Of a stretch of DNA of 64,000 nucleotides, positions 45,630 to 54,025 are shown one piece after another. The notes under the pieces are model-generated. The model was not told the DNA's origin and searched no databases. It saw only the letters and a program-made list of their open reading frames with translations. The stretch is from an uncultured Hellea sp. (GTDB taxonomy: Bacteria; Pseudomonadota; Alphaproteobacteria; Caulobacterales; Maricaulaceae). The DNA lies in assembly GCA_938007935.1 (NCBI GenBank), contig CALLMD010000001.1:1-64000 (forward strand), in the 5' to 3' direction. The first letter of the stretch is position 1. Every line of letters starts with the position of its first letter. Both the position numbers and the translations under genes were made by a program.

Positions 45630-47366
45630 CTAAGACGCTTCACGTCTCCAAGCGGGAGACGCGCTAGGAATGCCAAACATATAACCTTGCAGGTAATCAA
45701 CACCCAGACGCTTTAACAGATCAGCATCGGCGTGATTATCAACCATTTCAGCTACGGTCTTGACGCTAAAGGTCTGTGCCAAATCAACCATCATACGGAC
45801 AAAGGTTTGATTATTTGGATTGCGCGAGAGGTTTTGAATGAAGCTGCCATCAATCTTTATCGCATCGGCCTCAATCGCCATAAGATTTCTAAAGGTTGTG
45901 TAGCCTGCGCCAAAGTCATCAACCGCAAATTTACAGCCAAGGGAACGTGTTTCGACTGAGAAACGGCTGGCCATGGCGGGGTCTTCTAGCGCCACAGTCT
46001 CGGTGAGTTCCAATGTGACGCGGTTAACGGCAGGGCCTAAGGCCCGAAGCGCGGCGATATAAGAATCGGCGGCATCTTTATCTTTAATCGTACCCGCAGA
46101 GACGTTCAACGCCACATGCACATCTGGCATATTGCGCAATGTTTCACTGGCAAGGGCTAGCGCGCGCCGATCGAGTAAATCCACCAGACCTAACCTTTCA
46201 GACGCCATAATAAATTGCGCGGCAGAGACAATCTCGCCCTCCTCGGTGCGCAGACGTAGCAAACATTCATAATGGTGAAGCTCTCGCGTTCGGGCATCGA
46301 CAATGGGTTGATAGGCCAAAGAAATTCGTCGATCATTAAGCGCGTCTAATATGGTTTCTTCCGTCACTTTATTTCGGGCAGGTTTTGATGCCATCGTGCC
46401 CATGTCAGAGCTGTATTTTGAAATCGGTCCAGAAATTGGTCCTGAATTTGGATTTTCCAAGGCGAGCCGTGTTTGAGAGAAGGCGTCAAAAGAAGAATGT
46501 GCGTGATCTGCCAACAAAGTGGAACTTATATCATATTCGACATAGAGGTCTCCATGCGGGCTTTTATAAGGCGTATCAGATAATCTATCTCTAAGTCTTT
46601 TTTCAAAAGCCTCTAAATTTTCATCACCTGTTTCATATATAATAATACCAAATGAAACCCCGCCAATACGGGCGACCATATCAGGCAATCTTATAGTCTC
46701 TTGCAAACGCTCTGACAGTGAGACCAGGAGAAGATCGCCAATTTCATAGCCATAGGTCTGATTTAAATGTTCAAGGTTAGATAGGCGCAGGCGCAGAAAT
46801 AACGCCGTGCTGCGATTACGTTTTGATAAGCCAATGGCGTGGTCTAAACCTTCGGATAATCTCGCCGTATTCCAGAGCCCCGTCAGCTCATCATGCGCCG
46901 CTAAATAAGCTGCGCGGTCAGCTGATGATTTCTCAGACTGAATATTGGTGATGACACCGCGTATATGTGTCGCCTTGGACCCTTGGCCTGCAAATCTCTC
47001 GCCGCGTTCTTCAACCCATATCTGTTTCGCGTCCCGCATTGTGATCTGATATTGCACGGCATATTGCGCGCCGTCCCATGTTAGGCCGCGCAGCGCCTTT
47101 GCACGCGCTTGAAGCCCTTGCCGCTCTAGGATAGCGCCCCACTCAGAACTTGTCTGAGGCAGATGACCTTGCTTTGCCCGCAAAAGTGTTTTGGTTAAAT
47201 TGGGTTCAGGCCAGATAAGGCTATCAGTCTCTGTGATGAGAAAAGGCGTGGCTTTGAGTAAGGATAAGGCATGGGTCGATTCCTCACTGCGTAATGACGG
47301 AGTCCGCCCCGCAACCGCTTTATCTGGAAGCTCCCTCTTACGCACCACCTTGTTCCTTACTTGCAT
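45630..47366 (-). CDS. c-di-GMP phosphodiesterase candidate with degenerate GGDEF and EAL domains
   Basis: A 578-residue signalling protein. Residues about 35-155 may be a PAS-like sensor. A GGDEF domain (about 165-295) has lost its active motif; the site reads RIGGVSFGIII. The EAL domain (about 335-570) has ECL in HYECLLRLR, and keeps the catalytic-type segments NVSAGTIKD, LELTETVAL and VDDFGAGYTTFRNL plus ADAIKIDGSFI. It is therefore probably an active phosphodiesterase that may bind GTP or c-di-GMP at the dead GGDEF. No membrane helix is visible. Confidence 0.9.
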   Translation of the reverse strand: MQVRNKVVRKRELPDKAVAGRTPSLRSEESTHALSLLKATPFLITETDSLIWPEPNLTKTLLRAKQGHLPQTSSEWGAILERQGLQARAKALRGLTWDGAQYAVQYQITMRDAKQIWVEERGERFAGQGSKATHIRGVITNIQSEKSSADRAAYLAAHDELTGLWNTARLSEGLDHAIGLSKRNRSTALFLRLRLSNLEHLNQTYGYEIGDLLLVSLSERLQETIRLPDMVARIGGVSFGIIIYETGDENLEAFEKRLRDRLSDTPYKSPHGDLYVEYDISSTLLADHAHSSFDAFSQTRLALENPNSGPISGPISKYSSDMGTMASKPARNKVTEETILDALNDRRISLAYQPIVDARTRELHHYECLLRLRTEEGEIVSAAQFIMASERLGLVDLLDRRALALASETLRNMPDVHVALNVSAGTIKDKDAADSYIAALRALGPAVNRVTLELTETVALEDPAMASRFSVETRSLGCKFAVDDFGAGYTTFRNLMAIEADAIKIDGSFIQNLSRNPNNQTFVRMMVDLAQTFSVKTVAEMVDNHADADLLKRLGVDYLQGYMFGIPSASPAWRREAS

Positions 47367-47434
47367 GCCCTAATCGCATATCTACAGATATTAACTTAAA
47401 GTTGCATGAATCGAAGTGATTAATATTTCCCGAC

Positions 47435-47875
47435 TTAATCAACAAAGCCGCCTTCACCCACGCCAAAGTCACGGCGCGCTGCTGCGATTGTCACCATAAA
47501 GCCTGCCATCACGTCTAATAGCGACATTAACATGATGAGGAAAAAGACCGATGTCGCGAAAGCCGGAAACATCAAAAACTCGACAATGCAGATGATAAAT
47601 AAAACCATCGAAAAAGCGTGGTTCATAACGGCGGCCCGTCCTGTTCCCGTTGATTTTAAAAGCTCGAAAAACAGCATAACCAATGAGAGCGTAATTAAAG
47701 CATGGCCCGGCGTAATATCCCACGGCACGCCAGAGGCCATATGCACGGACATAAAATCAGTATCTAGGCGCTCCCTAAGGGCATCCACAGTCGAAAAAGC
47801 TGACCCGCCCAAGGCCAAAACATTGTAGATAACTACGGGAATTATCATCAATGGAAAAACTGTAAAAACGCGCAT
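47435..47875 (-). CDS. Small four-helix membrane protein of unknown function
   Basis: A 146-residue integral membrane protein with four hydrophobic helices: FPLMIIPVVIYNVLAL, HALITLSLVMLFFELL, HAFSMVLFIICIVEFLMFP and FFLIMLMSLLDVMAGFMVTI. I match it to an alphaproteobacterial family of unknown function. ATG at 47875 is preferred because AGGG lies eight bases upstream; a GTG at 47884 is the alternative. No operon partner is apparent. Confidence 0.75.
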   Translation of the reverse strand: MRVFTVFPLMIIPVVIYNVLALGGSAFSTVDALRERLDTDFMSVHMASGVPWDITPGHALITLSLVMLFFELLKSTGTGRAAVMNHAFSMVLFIICIVEFLMFPAFATSVFFLIMLMSLLDVMAGFMVTIAAARRDFGVGEGGFVD

Positions 47876-48033
47876 GGCGCTCACCCTAAGTTAGATTCGA
47901 ATCAAGTCTTAATAGAATCTAAATGGCAAAGGCTTGCAAAGGGTTAATGCGCCTGAGTTAGCCTGACTTTACTATAAAGACCTGACAGCATCACAAATTC
48001 TCCCTATATAAGGCGGGACGAAAAGAGTGATTT

Positions 48034-49254
48034 ATGACTGACCATTGCCTGATTATCGGCGCCTCCCACGCGGCGGCGCAAGCCTGCGTGTCCCTTCGCC
48101 AAGGCGGGTGGAGCGGGAAGATTACAGTTGTCGGCGATGAGCCCAACCTGCCCTATCACCGCCCGCCACTCTCCAAAGATTTCCTCTCGGGACAAAAAGA
48201 CATAGACGATATTCTTATCCGCCCCCAAAACACCTATGAGACAGCGGATGTCACCTTAAAGCTCAATACACGTATCACGGCCATTAACGCTGATGCCAAA
48301 ACCGCCCAAACGGAAAGCGGCGAGACGATAAATTTCACCAAGCTTATCCTCACCACAGGCGCGCGTATTCGCCGCCTGCCTGTCCCCGGCCAAGACCTGC
48401 CTCATGTTTATTATCTACGCGATACTCAAGATGTCTTGGCGATTAAAGCTGATGTCAGCACAGGCAAACAGGCCGTGATTATTGGCGGGGGCTATATCGG
48501 GCTAGAAACCGCCGCATCCCTGCGCAAGCAAGGGATGGAAGTCACAGTCCTAGAAGCCATGGACCGCATTCTACAGCGCGTCACCGCGCCGGAGCTCTCA
48601 GCCTTTTATAAACGCGTCCATACCGAAGAAGGCGTGAAAATCCTCGAAAATGTCGGCGCAACAGAGATCGTTGAAACCAAAACAGGACTGGCCGTTAAAA
48701 CGGGCGATGGTCAATCCCTTGCCGCGGATATGGTGATTATCGGTATTGGCGTTATTCCCAATACTGAGCTCGCCGCCGAGGCAGGTCTGACCGTTAGCAA
48801 CGGCATTGAAGTCAATGAATTTTGCCAGACCTCCCATCCCGATATTTACGCAGCAGGTGATGTGACATGGCATCACAATCCTATTTATGACCGCCATATC
48901 AGGCTGGAATCCGTGCCTAACGCCACGGAGCAAGCCAAGACCTGCGCGGACCATATTAACGGTAAAGACAAACCCTATAATAGCCTGCCTTGGTTTTGGT
49001 CAGATCAATTTGATCTCAAACTTCAAATTGCGGGCCTCTCGCAAGGCTATGATGATATTGTCATTCGCGGCGATATAGACGGTAGCCGTAGCTTTGCCGC
49101 CTATTACTTCGCAGGCGATAAACTCCTCGCAGTTGACGCCGTAAACGCCCCTCGCGATTTCATGATGACCCGCATGGCGCTTTCCAAAGGTAAGACTTTG
49201 GATAAAGCAGTGCTGAAGGATGCAGAGGCTGAACTTAAATCGGCGATGATTTGA
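48034..49254 (+). CDS. FAD/NAD(P)-dependent ferredoxin reductase-like flavoprotein
   Basis: A 406-residue reductase of the rubredoxin/putidaredoxin reductase family. The motifs are IIGASHAAAQACVSLRQGG (FAD), LPYHRPPLSKDFLSG, TTGARIRRLPVPG, the NAD-binding VIIGGGYIGLETAASL, and the second FAD motif DIYAAGDVTWH. Such proteins pass electrons from NADH to a ferredoxin that serves a P450 or dioxygenase. No ferredoxin gene is adjacent. A role with oxygenases elsewhere in this window is possible, but nothing ties it to them. Confidence 0.9.
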   Translation: MTDHCLIIGASHAAAQACVSLRQGGWSGKITVVGDEPNLPYHRPPLSKDFLSGQKDIDDILIRPQNTYETADVTLKLNTRITAINADAKTAQTESGETINFTKLILTTGARIRRLPVPGQDLPHVYYLRDTQDVLAIKADVSTGKQAVIIGGGYIGLETAASLRKQGMEVTVLEAMDRILQRVTAPELSAFYKRVHTEEGVKILENVGATEIVETKTGLAVKTGDGQSLAADMVIIGIGVIPNTELAAEAGLTVSNGIEVNEFCQTSHPDIYAAGDVTWHHNPIYDRHIRLESVPNATEQAKTCADHINGKDKPYNSLPWFWSDQFDLKLQIAGLSQGYDDIVIRGDIDGSRSFAAYYFAGDKLLAVDAVNAPRDFMMTRMALSKGKTLDKAVLKDAEAELKSAMI

Positions 49255-49340
49255 ACTGAAAACCCAAAAGATTTTTTTATGGAGATTCAAGAAGTTAAGG
49301 TACAAATGATTTTGCAACAATTTATTATCTAAGCCATACC

Positions 49341-49643
49341 ATGTCAAAGAAAGACCAAATTTTAAAAGAATACCTTGATATCGTAATATACGTAGAACAA
49401 CGTACCTATGAAGAATTTGGTGATCCCGATTTTTTTAAAGGTATGCATCTGCAAGCTATTACAATTGCGCAAAAAGAACAGCTCAAACCAAGACTCAGTC
49501 AAACGAGGCATTTATTTAAAGATAGTAGAGAAAACGTAGATGCCTTTTCCATCTCATGGTCTAACCAAATTTTAGAAGAAATTGAGTCAAAGTTTGGAAA
49601 GCTAGGCACTCATTTTCGCAACAATGAGTTTAAAACCTTTTAA
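49341..49643 (+). CDS. Small protein of unknown function
   Basis: A 100-residue soluble, helical, charged protein that I do not recognise. It begins MSKKDQILKEYLDIVIYVEQ and contains YEEFGDPDFFKGMHLQAITI. The composition is AT-rich compared with the flanking reductase gene. It is convergent with the LpxO-like gene, seven bases apart. The length, balanced composition and ATG make it a plausible gene, but there is no family evidence. Confidence 0.5.
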   Translation: MSKKDQILKEYLDIVIYVEQRTYEEFGDPDFFKGMHLQAITIAQKEQLKPRLSQTRHLFKDSRENVDAFSISWSNQILEEIESKFGKLGTHFRNNEFKTF

Positions 49644-49650
49644 TCAATTA

Positions 49651-50460
49651 TTACCCCGCAGGGTCGCTCATAGCTTCCATATTGGCGTCGGCTTGGCGAA
49701 TGGCGGCCTCTAAGCGATCTTCGGCCGTTTGGAGGTTTTTCTTGGGGTCTTGGTAAAAGGCTGTCAGCTTCATTATTTGCAAGAAGGCCTTATTCATAAA
49801 GCGGCCCCAAAATTTCATTGGGCGGTCAAAATCATAGAGTAATATCACCCGCTCTTCATCCGTATCATTCCAAACCTCGTGCTCATAGGTATCGTCAAAG
49901 ACGAATATCTCGCCCTCTTTCCACGCCGTAATGGTGTCATCGACACGGATGCGGCATTGCTCGCGGTCTTTGGGAATAATCAAGCCAAGGTGCGAGCGCA
50001 AAATACCTTTGGTGACGCCTTTATGGGCGGGGATATGATAGCCGGGGGCGAGGATTGAAAACATCGCGGTTTGCAGATTGGGTACGCCCTCTAATATCTT
50101 GGCAGTCTTGGGCGCGAGCGAGGCATTTTTCTCAAGGCGCTGCCCGAAGCCGTAAAGCACAAATGTCTTCCAATTTTGCTCTGTCGCGAGACGGTATTGA
50201 TCGGGCGAGATTTCCTGAAAGCCTGGAATGGCTTCGCGAAATTTCAAGACATCTTTGACTTCGGATTGAATGGTTTCCCAATTATCCGTGAAGTCTTTGA
50301 GGAACGGAAAATGCTCATTCGATATTTTGGGCGTATCTGGCACAGTCGATTGCTTGGACTGAAAAGCCGCAATTTTGCGCACAAGCTTTTTCCCCGTCTT
50401 TTTAACAAAGGCTCGGCGCTTATTTTTCAGATGCTGCGGTTTTTCAACTGTGCTGGCCAT
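49651..50460 (-). CDS. Aspartyl/asparaginyl beta-hydroxylase family (LpxO-like) dioxygenase
   Basis: A 269-residue Fe(II)/2-oxoglutarate dioxygenase. Visible core: APGYHIPAHKGVTKGILRSH (first metal His and an Arg), LGLIIP, CRIRVDDTITAWKEGEIFVF, and DDTYEHEVWND with the second metal His. Members close to LpxO hydroxylate acyl chains of lipid A; others act on proteins. Start is ATG at 50460 with a basic N-terminus (KPQHLKNKRRAFVKKTGKKL). It lies directly after the cyclopropane fatty acid synthase gene on the same strand, which supports a lipid role; that is inference. Confidence 0.88.
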   Translation of the reverse strand: MASTVEKPQHLKNKRRAFVKKTGKKLVRKIAAFQSKQSTVPDTPKISNEHFPFLKDFTDNWETIQSEVKDVLKFREAIPGFQEISPDQYRLATEQNWKTFVLYGFGQRLEKNASLAPKTAKILEGVPNLQTAMFSILAPGYHIPAHKGVTKGILRSHLGLIIPKDREQCRIRVDDTITAWKEGEIFVFDDTYEHEVWNDTDEERVILLYDFDRPMKFWGRFMNKAFLQIMKLTAFYQDPKKNLQTAEDRLEAAIRQADANMEAMSDPAG

Positions 50461-50472
50461 AATGGCGGGGTT

Positions 50473-51681
50473 TTATGAGAGTTTCCGCTCTTCGTCCATC
50501 ATATAATCACGTGTTATCGGCAAAGCATTGACGTCTTTAGAGAGTTGAATTTGAAAATTCATATGCTTACCGACACGGAAAGACAGCTCGCTAATGATGA
50601 GATAAAATTCCCACATGCGGCAAAACTTTTCATCAAACATTTGGGCGACCTGTTCGCGGTTGGCCTGAAAGCGTTTTTCCCATTCTTTAAGCGTCTCGGC
50701 ATAATGCAGGCGCAATATCTCGCAATCTGTCACCCATAGGCCTGCCTTTTCAATCTCGGCAAAGGTTTCAGATAGCGCAGGCGAATAGCCGCCGGGGAAG
50801 ATATATTTGCGTATCCACGCCCCTGTTGTCCCCGGCCCGCCTTTGCGGCCAATGGAATGGATGAGCGCGGCCCCATCCTCATGGAGCAGCTCTTTAATTT
50901 TTGAGAAATATTCTAGATAATGCGCGACCCCGACATGTTCAAACATGCCCACAGAGACAATACGGTCAAAGGTCTCGGGCACATGACGGTAATCTTGCAA
51001 ACGCAAATCCACCTTGCCTTCAAGCCCAAGCTCTTTCACGCGGGCCTGTCCTAAGGCCAGCTGTTCATCCGAAAGCGTAACGCCGACCACATGGCAGTCA
51101 TAATTTTGCGCGATATAAATCGCCATACCGCCCCAGCCGCAGCCAATATCAAGAACCCTCATCCCCGGTTTCAGATGTAGCTTGGCCGCGATATGCGCTT
51201 TTTTGACCTGCTGCGCCTCTTCAAGCGAGATATCAAGGCTCGGCCAATAGCCGCAGCTATATTGCATATCCTCATCAAGGAAGAGCTTATAAAAATCATT
51301 AGACAGATCATAATGATGCTGCACATTTTTACGCGAGGCTGAGGTTTTATTGCGCTGATGCCATTTACGGATTTTTTTCAGCCAGCCCTTAAGCGTTTTT
51401 TGAAGTGGATGCCCGCGAAGACCGTCACGGTTCGCGCCAAAAACATTGAGCAGCCCGCGAATGCCGCCTTCTTCGCAAATCAAGCGTCCATCCATATAGG
51501 CTTCACCTGCTTTAAGCTCTGGATTGAAGAAAAGCTCGCGGTAGAGTTTTTTATCTGTCAGCCGAATGGTTGCATGCGGCTCACCGCCCGGGCCGTGGAT
51601 GTGAGGATTGCCATCCGCGTCAATTATCGTCAACTGTCCAACTTTGACGAAACGCGCCATCAACGAATTTAGAAGTTTCAT
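50473..51681 (-). CDS. Cyclopropane-fatty-acyl-phospholipid synthase family methyltransferase
   Basis: A 402-residue SAM-dependent enzyme. The core shows the pre-motif NVQHHYDLSNDFYKLFLDED, then MQYSCGYW, the SAM motif VLDIGCGWGGMAIYIA, and SVGMFEHVGVAHYLEYF, and the C-terminus EFYLIISELSFRVGKHMNFQ. It adds a methylene bridge to unsaturated acyl chains of membrane lipids. ATG at 51681 begins MKLLNSLMARF; a TTG at 51717 would extend it by 12 residues and is less likely. It lies 12 bases upstream of the LpxO-like gene, in the same direction. Confidence 0.93.
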   Translation of the reverse strand: MKLLNSLMARFVKVGQLTIIDADGNPHIHGPGGEPHATIRLTDKKLYRELFFNPELKAGEAYMDGRLICEEGGIRGLLNVFGANRDGLRGHPLQKTLKGWLKKIRKWHQRNKTSASRKNVQHHYDLSNDFYKLFLDEDMQYSCGYWPSLDISLEEAQQVKKAHIAAKLHLKPGMRVLDIGCGWGGMAIYIAQNYDCHVVGVTLSDEQLALGQARVKELGLEGKVDLRLQDYRHVPETFDRIVSVGMFEHVGVAHYLEYFSKIKELLHEDGAALIHSIGRKGGPGTTGAWIRKYIFPGGYSPALSETFAEIEKAGLWVTDCEILRLHYAETLKEWEKRFQANREQVAQMFDEKFCRMWEFYLIISELSFRVGKHMNFQIQLSKDVNALPITRDYMMDEERKLS

Positions 51682-51869
51682 AGCCCGCTCGAATTTACTT
51701 GCGATTAGATGTGACAATAATCCTGTCGAAATTTTCTATGAAAATTTATAAGCGGCGTCCATAAATATCTTATCACGTTTTATTAATCCTCATTTATCGA
51801 TAGAACGAAGCGCTTGGTGACTCTCACCATATTGAGTCCGTCGTTAAAAAGCCGCCACCAAAAGTTATT

Positions 51870-51985
51870 GTCACACCGCCGCAAGTCATAGACTTGCCCG
51901 GTGCCCATACCTTAAAGGCAGACATTAATTTAAAATTCCGAGATATGAGTACCGGGCGTCTCCTTCGGAGCCGCGTCGGTATGAC
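51870..51985. repeat. Composite palindromic intergenic repeat, copy 2
   Basis: The left arm starts GTCACACCGCCGCAAGTC and ends TTGCCCGGTGCCCATACC. The right arm ends CGTCGGTATGAC after a stem GTCTCC/GGAGCC. The arms match copy 1 (31754-31883), apart from variable inner loops and the central spacer. The conserved ends and variable loops suggest selection for a double-hairpin structure. Confidence 0.75.
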
Positions 51986-52424
51986 AGAATTGAAAATTCA
52001 ATCCTTAATACAGACGCCGCTAAACCCCTATTTTTCATCGGTTTTAAGAGATTAATCCACGCTATCGAAAGCGGGTCTATATTTCATCTATTGTCGGGAA
52101 ACCATCCTCGATAATATTTAAGTTTTGACCCATTGTGCATTTTCTTTTCAAGAAATTGCGCAGTGTATTTGTTTTCAACAATTACACGGGACAGGTAAGA
52201 GTACGTTACTTGCTGGTGGGTTAGACGATGAGACTGAGCAGCTTGAGTGTATTTGCTGTGTTCATTTGCGAGATGCAAGTGAACTGGCAAACGCACATTA
52301 CGACCAAGCCTGTGCCGGGTCTTTGTGGCCGGGGCCTGACCGCTGCATTTAGCAACTTTCAAATTGGGTTGTGTACGGGTGTAACTGCGGGAGCAAGAAA
52401 GAGGCCGCCACTAAACAATCATCG

Positions 52425-52490
52425 CCGCGAGGGAAACCTCTCGTAAAACGTTGTTATTTTTAGGTCTCCTTCGGGAGGCAACCCTCGCGG
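52425..52490 (+). repeat. Inverted repeat enclosing a UUCG tetraloop hairpin
   Basis: Arms 52425-52440 and 52475-52490 pair at 13 of 16 positions (CCGCGAGGG...CCTC). Inside lies CTCC-TTCG-GGAG at 52466-52477, a very stable tetraloop hairpin that competes with the outer stem. There is no T-run after it. It could be a small structured RNA, a cruciform or a degenerate mobile repeat. Confidence 0.45.
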
Positions 52491-52512
52491 GCTGTCCATT
52501 TTATCAAATTGG

Positions 52513-52556
52513 GCGGAGAACCTTTTGGATTTTTCAAAAAATCCGACTGCCTCCGC
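52513..52556. repeat. Nested hairpin near the 3' end of the cytidylyltransferase gene
   Basis: The outer stem GCGGAG (52513-52518) pairs with CTCCGC (52551-52556); the inner stem GGATTTTT (52527-52534) pairs with AAAAATCC (52537-52544) around a short loop. It lies just after the minus-strand cytidylyltransferase gene, so it may help end or protect that transcript. Confidence 0.4.
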
Positions 52557-52582
52557 AGCACAGAACCATCTAAATTCTGTAA

Positions 52583-53338
52583 CTATATCGCCGTAAAGCG
52601 TTTACGCGCCATTTCGCTATTTCCGAAAAGCTCTCGGCATATTTCATAATCTTCTGGCGTATCAAGCTCGGCCCATGTCGAGCCTTTAATATTGGTTGTA
52701 TCAATATGCACACCTGATTTTGCTAGGCCGTCAATGGCTGAGAGGTACCAATTTTTTGTGCCCGCTTCGAGTTTCATCAAACGCTTTAATTCGTCTCTGA
52801 ATATCTTTGTGCCCTCATTCATGAAGCGCAGCATACCAATGGACTCGCCATTGGTGTCACGTGCCAAGAGCGTCTTACTAATCGCCGTAAGCTGGGTGCC
52901 CTCAAGGGAGACCTTCATATCGTCTCCGTCATATTGATCTTTTTGATCAATGGTCACAGTAATATTTTTAGCAGGCGCGTTAAGTACAGTTTCAAGGAGC
53001 TTAGGACTAAATAAGGTATCGCCATTGATTATAAGAAAATCGGATTTCATCTGTTTGCGCGCCATCCAGCAAGAGGCCAGATTATCTGCCACTTGATAGA
53101 AAGGATTATAAAGCGTTTTGACGCTAGGGCCTGTTTGCCGCGCTTTAATTTCTTCTCTGACGAGGTGGTCATTAAATCCTGTGACAACGGTTGCCGATGT
53201 AACGCCTTGTTTAAATAAAGTGTCGAGCTGAAGGCCTAAAACTGTGCTTACCCCTATAGGCAATAGGCATTTAGGCATATCAGTTGTCAAAGGCAAAAGA
53301 CGCGATCCGCGGCCCGCGGATAAAATTATAGCATGCAT
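52583..53338 (-). CDS. LicC-like sugar/choline-phosphate nucleotidyltransferase
   Basis: A 251-residue nucleotidyltransferase. The N-terminal signature is MHAIILSAGRGSRLLPLTTD followed by MPKCLLPIG, and NLASCWMARKQM with FLIINGDTLF gives the metal-binding Asp. It resembles phosphocholine or inositol-phosphate cytidylyltransferases, which make a CDP-activated head group. ATG at 53338 (GGAAA eight bases upstream) gives the normal N-terminus; an ATG at 53365 overlaps the previous stop. It ends a tightly packed operon with a HAD phosphatase and a CDP-alcohol phosphatidyltransferase fusion, so it may supply CDP-linked substrate to the latter (inference). Confidence 0.85.
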   Translation of the reverse strand: MHAIILSAGRGSRLLPLTTDMPKCLLPIGVSTVLGLQLDTLFKQGVTSATVVTGFNDHLVREEIKARQTGPSVKTLYNPFYQVADNLASCWMARKQMKSDFLIINGDTLFSPKLLETVLNAPAKNITVTIDQKDQYDGDDMKVSLEGTQLTAISKTLLARDTNGESIGMLRFMNEGTKIFRDELKRLMKLEAGTKNWYLSAIDGLAKSGVHIDTTNIKGSTWAELDTPEDYEICRELFGNSEMARKRFTAI

Positions 53339-53358
53339 GTGATTTTCCGCGTGCGCGA

Positions 53359-54024
53359 TTACCATTCGACAACGTCGAAGTTTTCGTGTTTTGCGGCCTC
53401 CCTCAGCTTTCGATCAGCATTTACAGCTATACCATTGTCTGAAAATCTCAATATATCAAGGTCGGAGTAACTATCTGAATACATTGTGATAATTGTGTTA
53501 TTTTGTTTCAGCTCTGGATTTTGGGCGAAAAGCAGTTTTACACGCTCCAGTTTTTCAGCCCCGTAACAATTAGCAGAGCTAAAATCTGGCGCAAGTTTAC
53601 CTGCGTTCCACTTCATATTCGTCGCTACCCAGAGTGAAATACCCAGTTTTTCGGCAATGGGGGCGACAATCAGATCTACAGCGGCGCTAGCGATGATAAT
53701 CGTGTCACCGCGCTTTCGGTGATGATTTAGCGCCTTTATCGCGCCCGGTCTTAGGCCTGTTTCGACCTCAGAGGCGGCGAATTCAAGCGCGAGCCGCTGC
53801 ATTTCGTCTTGGGGTTTTCCGGTCATGCTCCAGCGCATCATGGCCTTTTTAACCCGAATGCGCGGGATTTTTCCGCGCTTATAGCGCCACTGCGTTATCC
53901 CCGCAGAGATCGCAAGTGGCAGCCAAAGCCAAGGTCTATATTTGACATTTTTAACAACAAAGCGCCCCCACGTCCCTCGTTTCGTCAGCGTATAATCAAG
54001 GTCAAAGATTGCAATATCAGCCAT
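53359..54024 (-). CDS. HAD-IB family phosphatase
   Basis: A 221-residue phosphatase of the phosphoserine-phosphatase-like HAD-IB group. Motif I is FDLDYTLTKRGTW, motif II lies in IIASAAVDLIVAPIAEKLGI, and motif III/IV is MYSDSYSDLDILRFSD; a conserved Lys lies in GAEKLERVK. Members dephosphorylate serine phosphate, lysophosphatidic acid-like or head-group phosphates. The ATG is one base after the stop of the flippase fusion, so it is translationally coupled to it. It could remove phosphate from the head-group product, in the way PgpB-like steps follow CDP-alcohol transfer; not shown. Confidence 0.88.
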   Translation of the reverse strand: MADIAIFDLDYTLTKRGTWGRFVVKNVKYRPWLWLPLAISAGITQWRYKRGKIPRIRVKKAMMRWSMTGKPQDEMQRLALEFAASEVETGLRPGAIKALNHHRKRGDTIIIASAAVDLIVAPIAEKLGISLWVATNMKWNAGKLAPDFSSANCYGAEKLERVKLLFAQNPELKQNNTIITMYSDSYSDLDILRFSDNGIAVNADRKLREAAKHENFDVVEW

Positions 54025-54025
54025 A

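Larger units (their letters stand above)
51682..52582. other. Long intergenic region with repeat and hairpins, no clear gene
   Basis: This gap of about 900 bases separates the cyclopropane synthase from the sphingolipid-type locus. It contains a second copy of the composite palindromic repeat (51870-51985), an inverted repeat enclosing a UUCG hairpin (52425-52490), and a nested hairpin (52513-52556). Overlapping short frames between 52084 and 52446 exist in several phases, with no family match and no good ribosome site. The DNA looks like mobile or non-coding sequence. Confidence 0.5.

Noticed and set aside
52125-52352. Plus-strand frame containing HGTGKSTLL, resembling a P-loop
   Set aside because: The surrounding sequence is Cys-rich and lacks any other NTPase motif; competing frames overlap it and no ribosome site precedes it. 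The match is probably chance.
52228-52446. 72-codon frame with a hydrophobic start that might be a signal peptide
   Set aside because: It overlaps other frames of similar length, ends inside the inverted repeat, and has no ribosome site.
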